Assembly (NCBI GenBank): GCA_019308985.1
Contig: JAFDHB010000122.1
Span: forward strand, 1 to 10,667
Direction: 5' to 3'
DNA from: Deltaproteobacteria bacterium
Lineage (GTDB): Bacteria > Desulfobacterota > DSM-4660 > Desulfatiglandales > HGW-15
DNA length: 10,667 bases
Positions 1 through 5,211 of the stretch are shown piece after piece. The notes under the pieces are model-generated. The model was not told where the DNA came from and did not search any database. It was given only the letters and a program-made list of their open reading frames with translations. A program made the translations under genes and the position numbers. Within the stretch, counting starts at the first letter, position 1; each line of letters starts with the position of its first letter.

Positions 1-339
1 CAGACCTGCGATGATCTGGTTGGAAGGGGTCTGCTGAGTGCCAAGGGCATGGCGCAGGAAGGCAAAGACCACGACCAACCTGGTGAAGGATGTCATAAGT
101 ATGAGAATGGCCGGCGCGAGGGAAAGAACGGTAAGCAGAAGGAGTATATGGAGTAAGACGGAAAAATGCCCCGCATCACCGACCTCTCCCGTCCCTATGT
201 GAATCGAAGGAAAAAGGAAGTCTTCGGCATGGGCGCTATTGAGGAGAAGCACTGTAATGACAGGGCAAAGGATAACGGCGAATACCAACCGGTTCCCCGT
301 GCCCTTATCTTTTTGTTTCGTTCTTTTTCCTGCTTCCAT
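1..339 (-). CDS. fliP: FliP, flagellar export gate protein (5' part, runs off the window)
   Basis: This is the N-terminal 113 codons of FliP, an inner-membrane subunit of the flagellar type III export gate (FliPQR channel). The reading frame gives a signal-peptide-like segment (hydrophobic [14 protein letters not shown], then NSAHA-ED, a likely signal peptidase site). It continues into the very characteristic block [20 protein letters not shown] and the motif [20 protein letters not shown], which is diagnostic of the family. The gene is cut by the window edge at base 1. The start is uncertain. ATG at 337-339 gives a positively charged n-region but has GGAAGGAG directly abutting it. ATG at 358-360 and TTG at 286-288 are alternatives in the same frame. 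With the chosen start it overlaps the end of fliO by 35 bases. It is the last visible gene of the motA-led unit. Confidence 0.93.
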   Translation of the reverse strand, partial: MEAGKRTKQKDKGTGNRLVFAVILCPVITVLLLNSAHAEDFLFPSIHIGTGEVGDAGHFSVLLHILLLLTVLSLAPAILILMTSFTRLVVVFAFLRHALGTQQTPSNQIIAGL

Positions 340-649
340 CTCCTTCCGACCCTTCTCCATTTTGATTCTCAAGCCTTGCCAGGAGGCTTATGTTTCCAGG
401 TGCGACGCCGATGAGGAATCTTTCCCCGGAAACTTCTATGACCTGAATCCTGTCCTTGGGAGAAACATGAAGTGAAGAGATGCTCTTGATAATAGTTTCC
501 CCCTTTGATGCCCGGCCCAAGAACAAACCCCTTCTCATCAGGTAAAGGACCAAGATCACGAGTCCCAGGACGACCAGGAGCATTGAGATTGTCTTGAGCC
601 CGGTACTGATCATGTCCATCTCGAATAGCCCGTTCATTGAGGTCATCAT
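305..649 (-). CDS. fliO: FliO, flagellar export apparatus assembly protein
   Basis: FliO is a small bitopic membrane protein that helps assemble the FliPQR export gate. The product shows a short N-terminal part, one membrane helix (around [21 protein letters not shown]), then a compact beta-rich cytoplasmic domain with the family-typical run [25 protein letters not shown], and a charged Lys/Arg/Glu-rich tail. Its position between fliN and fliP is the usual one and supports the call in a poorly conserved family. I chose ATG at 647-649 (114 residues), which has GAGGA about 10 bases upstream. The frame stays open back to a TTG at 716-718 (137 residues), just 13 bases after the fliN stop, but that start has no visible ribosome-binding site. 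The stop is TAA at 305-307, inside the start of fliP. Confidence 0.85.
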   Translation of the reverse strand: MMTSMNGLFEMDMISTGLKTISMLLVVLGLVILVLYLMRRGLFLGRASKGETIIKSISSLHVSPKDRIQVIEVSGERFLIGVAPGNISLLARLENQNGEGSEGDGSRKKNETKR

Positions 650-731
650 CTTGTCTAAATCCTCGGATTCTCCCCGGGTTCCTCTCCCCGGCGGAACGAT
701 ACTGCCCTGGAGAATCAAGTGGAAATGTCTT

Positions 732-1067
732 CTATCCCAGGGTCTTCACCCTTTCAAGGGGACTGATTATATTGGTCACCCTTATGCCGAACCTGTTATC
801 TACCACGACTACTTCACCCCTGGCGATCAGCTTGTTGTTGACATATATTTCCAGGGGCTCTGCCGTGGATTTCTCCAGCTCGATTATTGACCCTTGGCCC
901 AATTGCAACAGGTCATTTATGAGCATCTTGACCTTGCCCAGTTCCACAGACACATCGAGGGGAATATCCAAGATAAGATCAAAGTCGCAGGTCTCCTGTG
1001 CTTCGGCATTATTCCCGGCCTGTGGTTCTGTCAGGGTATCGGCCTTTGAATTGCGTGAATCGTTCAT
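732..1067 (-). CDS. fliN: FliN, flagellar motor switch protein
   Basis: FliN forms the lower rim of the cytoplasmic C-ring with FliM and takes part in switching and in docking the export ATPase complex. The protein is 111 residues, the normal length for the short FliN type. An acidic, polar N-terminus of about 27 residues is followed by one SpoA domain (about residues 30-105). Visible family motifs are LILDIPLDVSVELGK, LGQGSIIELEK, EPLEIYVNNKLIARGEVVVV and FGIRVTNIISP. It lacks the long CheC-like N-terminus of FliY. The start is fixed by AGGGGTG a few bases upstream of ATG at 1065-1067. That same sequence holds the fliM stop, leaving three bases between the genes, so translation is probably coupled. 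Confidence 0.96.
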   Translation of the reverse strand: MNDSRNSKADTLTEPQAGNNAEAQETCDFDLILDIPLDVSVELGKVKMLINDLLQLGQGSIIELEKSTAEPLEIYVNNKLIARGEVVVVDNRFGIRVTNIISPLERVKTLG

Positions 1068-1070
1068 TTT

Positions 1071-2048
1071 TCACCCCTTGTCAATCTTTCCCTCCAGCCT
1101 TACGGCCTTTCTCTTGTTATATATCCCCGGGTAACCTTTGAACTTGGGGATACCCTCTACAGTTACAATGACCCGGTCGGTAATTTTTTGGTCCAACTGT
1201 ATTATGTCGTCAATCTTCATCTCCAGGAGATCTCTCCCGGTTATTTTTGTCGTACCCAGGATGCAAGTGACCTCTAAAGGGAGACTTCCCATTTTCTTCT
1301 CAAGGCCCTTTCTCCATGGCCGGTCGACCCCCGGTTTTTCGCCCTGGAATTTGTCCCGTAGTTTTTCCCTGAGGGGTTCTATGGTTGCGTATGGGATACA
1401 GAGTGTCATCGTCCCTGAAAAGCTTTCCAGATCCACAGTAAACTTGATTGCCACTACCATTTCTTCGGCTTCGACAATCCCGGCGAATTGCGGGTCCACC
1501 TCCGAGCGCACAAAGATCATCTCCATATCCTGGATGGCCGACCATGCCTGCTCCAGGTCACCGAGGATTATTTTCGAGATTTTCTCTATTACCTTCACCT
1601 CAATGGGGGTGAAGCTTTTTCCTTCAAGCTTGACCCGGCCTGCGGGTCTTCCCCCAAACAGGGTGTCTATGAAGGAGAAGACCAGGGTTCCCTCCATAAC
1701 AAGCATGGCATATCCCCTCAAAGGCTCCATCTTGAAGATGTTCAGACTGGCAGGAAGAGGGATTCCGCGACAGAATAGGCTGAATTTGAGAGATTCTATG
1801 GAGTCCATGGTCACGTCTATGACCGCCCCGGTGGTAACGGACAAACTTGTCTTAAGGAGCCCGGCGAACCTCTCACTAACGGTCTCAAGGCCGGGGAGCT
1901 GAAGGTGTATGGGCCGTGTCTCCCTGCCGAAATCATAGACGTCGATCCCTTCAGAGCTCTGGGGGGCATCTGTCTCTACTTCTACCTTGCCCTTGGATAT
2001 CCCCTCGAGCAGGGAGTCGACTTCATCCTGTGATAGTACGTTTGCCAT
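1071..2048 (-). CDS. fliM: FliM, flagellar motor switch protein
   Basis: FliM is the C-ring protein that receives phosphorylated CheY and passes the signal to FliG. The 325-residue product has the three expected parts. An N-terminal CheY-binding peptide (LSQDEVDSLL, residues 5-14) is followed by a CheC-like middle domain (about 45-235) containing FGGRPAGRV at 131-139. This corresponds to the Gly-Gly loop that contacts FliG, here with an Arg-Pro insertion-like variation after the two glycines. A C-terminal SpoA domain (about 252-320) ends with PKFKGYPGIYNKRKAVRL. The CheY-binding peptide implies that the cell has a chemotaxis system. The gap to fliL is 8 bases, with a modest AGGG upstream of ATG at 2046-2048. 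A long plus-strand frame opposite it is a shadow. Confidence 0.97.
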   Translation of the reverse strand: MANVLSQDEVDSLLEGISKGKVEVETDAPQSSEGIDVYDFGRETRPIHLQLPGLETVSERFAGLLKTSLSVTTGAVIDVTMDSIESLKFSLFCRGIPLPASLNIFKMEPLRGYAMLVMEGTLVFSFIDTLFGGRPAGRVKLEGKSFTPIEVKVIEKISKIILGDLEQAWSAIQDMEMIFVRSEVDPQFAGIVEAEEMVVAIKFTVDLESFSGTMTLCIPYATIEPLREKLRDKFQGEKPGVDRPWRKGLEKKMGSLPLEVTCILGTTKITGRDLLEMKIDDIIQLDQKITDRVIVTVEGIPKFKGYPGIYNKRKAVRLEGKIDKG

Positions 2049-2056
2049 AGCCCTGT

Positions 2057-2572
2057 TTATTGAACGACAAATTCCGTAAAATATATTTTTTTGACAATAT
2101 TGCCATTCAGTACCTGGTTCACCCTGTACAAGAGCTCTTGTTTTAATGCGATTTTGCCATCCGGGGTGTTGATCTCATCAAAGGATTGACTGGAAAGCAA
2201 CAGGAGGATGGCATCCCTCAGCCGGGGATTATTTTCTTCCAGGATTTTCCGAGTCTTTTCGCCGGTGATCTCGAGGCTGATGGTGACCTTCAGGTACCTG
2301 TTGCTCAGGCCGGATTTATCCATCAAGTTGACGATAAATGAATCGAGCGGATGGATGACAAGTACTTCCCCGGCCTTGTCTTTGGGATGATCCGGCGGAG
2401 CAGATCCATCGCCCTCCGGTGCCTTTCCCTTTTTGAAGAACCCCCAGGCAAAGTAACCACCTGCTCCCAGGGCGATTACCAACACTGCCAGGATCAAAAG
2501 TTTGAAAGGGAGTTTCTTGCTCTCCCCGCTTTTCTTCTTGTCGGTATCCTCTGGTTCTATTTCCTTTGCCAT
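2057..2572 (-). CDS. fliL: FliL, stator-associated membrane protein
   Basis: FliL is a single-pass inner-membrane protein whose periplasmic domain forms rings around MotB and supports stator function. The 171-residue product has a charged cytoplasmic N-terminus (MAKEIEPEDTDKKK), one membrane helix (about 23-46), a Pro/Gly/Asp-rich linker, and a periplasmic domain from about residue 68. In that domain VNLMDKSGLSNRYLKVTISLEI, RDAILLLLSSQSFDEI and the closing YFTEFVVQ match the FliL family pattern. Ribosome binding is clear: GAGGAG lies just upstream of ATG at 2570-2572, and the preceding motB stop (TGA at 2582-2584) is 9 bases away. Its place between motB and fliM is the classic one. Confidence 0.96.
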   Translation of the reverse strand: MAKEIEPEDTDKKKSGESKKLPFKLLILAVLVIALGAGGYFAWGFFKKGKAPEGDGSAPPDHPKDKAGEVLVIHPLDSFIVNLMDKSGLSNRYLKVTISLEITGEKTRKILEENNPRLRDAILLLLSSQSFDEINTPDGKIALKQELLYRVNQVLNGNIVKKIYFTEFVVQ

Positions 2573-2581
2573 TTTCTCCTC

Positions 2582-3319
2582 TCATAGATGCCTGAAGATG
2601 ATTTCCACCCTCCTGTTTAATGCCCTGTTCTCTTGCGTATCATTCGGATACATCGGCCTTGATGGACCGGCGGCCCCGACAGAGAAACGATGTGGCGGCA
2701 GGCCCTTCACGTTGATAAAATAGTCCAGGACCGACAGGGCCCTGTATAATGATAGCTCCCAGTTTGACCTGTATTTTCCCCCTACAGGAGGCGTATTGTC
2801 CGTGTGGCCGACAATCAGGATATCGTTTGGACAAGAGCCTATTATGGCGGCGATATAGTCGAGGAACGGGAAAAGGTCTTTTCTGATTTCTGCTTCCCCC
2901 GGCCTGAACAGGACCCTGTTGGGGAAGGTCAGGACGATGCCCCTCTCATCGTCTATTATCCTTATCTTGTCCCTGAAGCTCCTCAACATCTCATCCAATT
3001 CCTCGTCGGTTCCCTTAAAAGGGATTATCATGTCGGAAAGACGGCTCTGGTCCACTACTACCAAGCCTTCGCTGTTGTTGTATGCAGAAATGAACCTGGC
3101 GAAATCAGGGACTCCCCTGAGGCCGGAGAATTCCAGCCCCCCTGTTGCCTGTTTGAAGTGTGTAAAGAGCGACTTTAATTTCTCCGTATCCAGGGAAGAC
3201 ATGGAAATAAGCAAAACGAAAAAGGTCAGGAGCAACATGACCAGATCAGAGAATGTGACCATCCATAGACCGGCATTCCTGCTTTCCTCCTGGTTCGCGG
3301 TTTTCCTTCTTCCAGCCAT
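2582..3319 (-). CDS. motB: MotB, canonical stator subunit with ion-carrying Asp25
   Basis: MotB subunits pair with MotA to form the ion-driven stator and anchor it to peptidoglycan. The 245-residue product has a basic cytoplasmic N-terminus and one membrane helix (about 18-41) reading TFSDLVMLLLTFFVLL. Asp25 sits exactly at the position of the essential ion-binding aspartate (8 residues before the first Phe of the FF pair, as in E. coli MotB Asp32). After a plug/linker region comes an OmpA-like peptidoglycan-binding domain (about 130-243) with GHTDN (171-175), NWELSLYRA including Arg193, and NRRVEI (235-240). It starts 3 bases after the stop of the upstream motB-like gene. The DLVxLLLxFF style of the helix resembles sodium-type PomB/MotS more than E. 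coli MotB, but ion choice cannot be settled from sequence alone. Confidence 0.95.
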   Translation of the reverse strand: MAGRRKTANQEESRNAGLWMVTFSDLVMLLLTFFVLLISMSSLDTEKLKSLFTHFKQATGGLEFSGLRGVPDFARFISAYNNSEGLVVVDQSRLSDMIIPFKGTDEELDEMLRSFRDKIRIIDDERGIVLTFPNRVLFRPGEAEIRKDLFPFLDYIAAIIGSCPNDILIVGHTDNTPPVGGKYRSNWELSLYRALSVLDYFINVKGLPPHRFSVGAAGPSRPMYPNDTQENRALNRRVEIIFRHL

Positions 3320-3322
3320 TGT

Positions 3323-4093
3323 TCAAAACACCTTGAAATCGAATTTTTTGTAGGTAACGACCCCTGAGGGTTTCTCTCCGTATATTCTCCTGATGTATGG
3401 CGGCGCATTGATGTTCAAGATGATATCCACCCGTTTGTTCTTGGCTCGGGATGCACTGGTCTCGTTTGAAGCGATCGGCCTGTAGCTGCCGGAACCATAG
3501 GCTGTCAGCCTCTGAGGTGTGACTCGGCCTCTTTGGATCATATATCGTAGGACCTCCAGGGCCATAAGCCCCGAGATCTCCCAGTTTGACCTGTACCCCT
3601 TTTCATCCGCAGGGACGTTGTCGGTGTGGCCTATTATTTCCACCGGATACCGCCCTTTATTGATGAATTCACAGAGCCTGTCCAGCAGTTCACGTGAGGA
3701 TGGTTTGATCTCTAACCTGTCGTCGTAAAACAGGGCACTCTCTTTGATGGTGATTATTTCCCTGTCTTTCTTTTTATGGGGTTTGACTTGCTTAATGATA
3801 TCCTTGTCTATCATGGATATGAGCTCTTTCAGTGTTATAGCCTCCCTTATCATAGCAGGGGAGGGTGGGATGATGTCCTCTCCTGTCTTCATGGGTGATA
3901 ACCCGCCAAGAAGGCTGCCAAAGGCACCTGTCAGGGAGCCTATAGCCATGCGCACCTTTTGCTGGTCTCTTACCGCAATGGAGTTGAGCAGGATGAAGAA
4001 GGTCAATAGTATCAGGAAGAGCGATACGGTCATCGTCATCCCCACGTCTGCCGGGGGGCCTTCATTCCCGCCTTTTTTCCTATCGACGGCCAT
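3323..4093 (-). CDS. MotB-like paralogue lacking the ion-binding aspartate
   Basis: This 256-residue protein has MotB architecture: a short charged N-terminus, one membrane helix (about 19-40, MTVSLFLILLTFFILLNS), a long linker with PPSP, an OmpA-like domain (about 118-226, with GHTDN at 155-159 and NKRVDI at 219-224) and an extra basic/aromatic tail to Phe256. Aligning the LLTFF block with its neighbour without gaps places Ser24 where MotB has the ion-carrying aspartate. Asp16 is eight residues too early to substitute. In the OmpA-like domain NWEISGLMA has Met177 where the neighbour has Arg193. The reading frame is intact, the ribosome-binding site AGGGAGG is strong, and ATG at 4091-4093 overlaps the motA end by 14 bases. 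It is therefore very probably expressed with the stator. A non-conducting structural or regulatory partner of MotA/MotB is my inference. Confidence 0.93.
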   Translation of the reverse strand: MAVDRKKGGNEGPPADVGMTMTVSLFLILLTFFILLNSIAVRDQQKVRMAIGSLTGAFGSLLGGLSPMKTGEDIIPPSPAMIREAITLKELISMIDKDIIKQVKPHKKKDREIITIKESALFYDDRLEIKPSSRELLDRLCEFINKGRYPVEIIGHTDNVPADEKGYRSNWEISGLMALEVLRYMIQRGRVTPQRLTAYGSGSYRPIASNETSASRAKNKRVDIILNINAPPYIRRIYGEKPSGVVTYKKFDFKVF

Positions 4094-4850
4094 CGGATGC
4101 CTCCCTTTGATTGGGCGGAAGAAAGGCCAGGAGCTTCTGCTCGAGAATCCTGGGATTATCGCCGTTTGAAAGGGAAATGATTCCCTGGATGCACATCTCC
4201 TTTGTCAAGACCTCCTGTCTGCTCCGGGTCCGGAGTTTTCCTGCAATCGGCAGACAGAGTATATTGGCTATCATGGATCCGTAAAAGGTCGTCAGCAATG
4301 CTACTGCCATGGCGGGTCCGATTGTGCTGGGGTCATCCATGCTTTGGAGCATTTGCACCAGCCCTATGAGCGTCCCTATCATGCCGAGGGCCGGTGAAAA
4401 GGTGCCCATAGTGGTAAAGATCTCTGCTCCCAACTGGTGCCTGCTTTGTATGAATTCAACTTCTGTCTCCAATATGTCCCTGATTTCCTGGGGCTCCAGC
4501 CCGTCGATGGAGAGCTGGATCCCTTTCTTGAGAAACTCATCCTGTAGATCTTCTATCTCCTTCTCCAGGGCGAGCATCCCCTCTTTTCTGGACTTTTTGG
4601 AGAATTCCATAAACTTTTTGATGATCTCATCGGCTGATATGTTGCGGGTGAAAAGGGCGTTTCTTGCTATTCCGAAGACACCAAACACATCTTTCAGCGG
4701 GTAGTTGATCATTGTAGCTCCGAGCGTCCCGCCTACAACGATCATCAAGGCAGGGATATTTATGAACAGTTGAATGCCGCTGCCCATAAAAATGGCAAGA
4801 AGCACTAGGCCGAAGGCCGATATGATACCCAACAAGGTCGCAATGTCCAT
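4080..4850 (-). CDS. motA: MotA, stator ion-channel subunit (PomA/MotP-like)
   Basis: MotA forms the pentameric ring around MotB in the stator and pushes on FliG. The 256-residue product has four predicted membrane helices (about 3-22, 31-48, 147-168, 179-201) and a large cytoplasmic loop. The charged residues that contact FliG in E. coli (Arg90, Glu98) correspond to Arg88 and Glu96 in RKEGMLALE. The conserved prolines of helices 3 and 4 correspond to Pro153 and Pro201. MIGTLIGLVQML and IGPAMAVALLTTFYG, with Thr160 and Thr187/Thr188, look like sodium-type PomA/MotP. The start ATG at 4848-4850 has AGGA about 10 bases upstream. It is the first gene after a 361-base non-coding region with a sigma-54 type promoter and so probably heads the unit. 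Confidence 0.97.
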   Translation of the reverse strand: MDIATLLGIISAFGLVLLAIFMGSGIQLFINIPALMIVVGGTLGATMINYPLKDVFGVFGIARNALFTRNISADEIIKKFMEFSKKSRKEGMLALEKEIEDLQDEFLKKGIQLSIDGLEPQEIRDILETEVEFIQSRHQLGAEIFTTMGTFSPALGMIGTLIGLVQMLQSMDDPSTIGPAMAVALLTTFYGSMIANILCLPIAGKLRTRSRQEVLTKEMCIQGIISLSNGDNPRILEQKLLAFLPPNQREASDGRR

Positions 4851-4890
4851 GTCTGCTTCCTAAGACCTGATTCGAAATTTATTGATTTTC

Positions 4891-4912
4891 CGCAAGAATC
4901 GATGCTCTTGCG
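4891..4912 (-). repeat. Hairpin in the motA leader (7-bp stem, 8-nt loop)
   Basis: CGCAAGA (4891-4897) and TCTTGCG (4906-4912) are perfect inverted arms. It is the hairpin closest to the motA start, about 40 bases upstream of it. The GCAAG within its 5' arm on the transcript (4911-4907) can instead pair with CTTGC further upstream (4929-4925), so two mutually exclusive folds are possible. Confidence 0.6.
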
Positions 4913-4932
4913 TCAGTCTCCGCAGCAAGTGA

Positions 4933-4961
4933 AACTATCATCCCTGCTCGTCATGATAGTT
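4933..4961 (-). repeat. Hairpin in the motA leader (9-bp stem, 11-nt loop)
   Basis: AACTATCAT (4933-4941) and ATGATAGTT (4953-4961) are perfect inverted arms around an 11-base loop. It lies in the predicted transcribed leader of motA. No U-run follows directly on the transcript, so it does not look like a simple terminator. Confidence 0.6.
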
Positions 4962-4962
4962 C

Positions 4963-4994
4963 AAAAAGGGTCTTTTTCCTCGTGCCGGACGAGG
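4963..4994 (-). repeat. Two adjacent short hairpins near the predicted motA transcription start
   Basis: CCTCGT (4978-4983) pairs with ACGAGG (4989-4994) over a 5-base loop. Immediately next to it AAAAAG (4963-4968) pairs with CTTTTT (4972-4977) over a 3-base loop. They abut each other and sit at or just after the start site expected from the sigma-54 promoter at 5004-5019, so they would be the first structures of the leader. The A/T stem is weak on its own. Confidence 0.45.
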
Positions 4995-5003
4995 ATAGAA
5001 TAC

Positions 5004-5019
5004 AGCAACCTTTGTGCCA
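5004..5019 (-). promoter_or_regulatory. Sigma-54 (RpoN) type promoter for motA
   Basis: The minus strand reads TGGCAC-AAAGG-TTGCT, which matches the -24/-12 consensus with the invariant GG, ten bases, then GC. The expected start of transcription is near 4993, giving a motA leader of about 143 bases. It lies between the flgE stop and motA, pointing the right way. RpoN control of middle/late flagellar genes through an NtrC-family activator is well established in many Proteobacteria. That it operates here is inferred from the motif and position. Confidence 0.85.
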
Positions 5020-5139
5020 TACTCTATGTTCTTGGGGGTTATTCTGTCACGAGGAGAAAAAGCCTGAGATTATAAACAGATATGAAAGGTCTAAAGTCGT
5101 ATATCGGTGGGCGCGGAAAGATGCGATGTCAATCCAAGG

Positions 5140-5167
5140 GGGGGATGTCAAGATATTGACATCCCCC
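5140..5167. repeat. Perfect 12-bp inverted repeat; candidate activator-binding site or hairpin
   Basis: GGGGGATGTCAA (5140-5151), a 4-base centre GATA, and TTGACATCCCCC (5156-5167) form a perfect 28-bp dyad about 45 bases after the flgE stop. A third copy of the half-site, GATGTCAA (5125-5132), lies next to it. It is about 120 bp upstream of the sigma-54 promoter, a usual distance for an enhancer-binding protein. The core has the form TGT-N10-ACA. As RNA it would be a strong hairpin after flgE, but no U-run follows, so a classical terminator is less likely. Confidence 0.75.
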
Positions 5168-5211
5168 GAAGCCGGACCCTATACCCTTTCAGTGCGTTCC
5201 CGGACCGGCGG

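Larger units (their letters stand above)
4851..5211. other. 361-bp non-coding region between flgE and motA
   Basis: No plausible gene is seen on either strand here. Reading on the minus strand from flgE towards motA it holds a perfect 12-bp dyad (5140-5167) with a third half-site, a sigma-54 type promoter (5004-5019), and a motA leader of roughly 140 bases with four closely spaced inverted repeats. Many other phyla have a small flbD/swrD gene at this place, and I do not find one. The plus-strand frame at 4982-5248 has no recognisable features and runs into flgE antisense, so it is not called. Confidence 0.8.

Noticed and set aside
1138..1902. 254-codon open frame on the plus strand
   Set aside because: It is wholly antisense to fliM, has no flagellar or other recognisable motif and no ribosome-binding site. 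It is a shadow of a well-supported gene.
5140..5167. Intrinsic terminator after flgE
   Set aside because: The stem is strong, but no run of U follows on the minus-strand transcript, so I recorded it as an inverted repeat rather than as a terminator.
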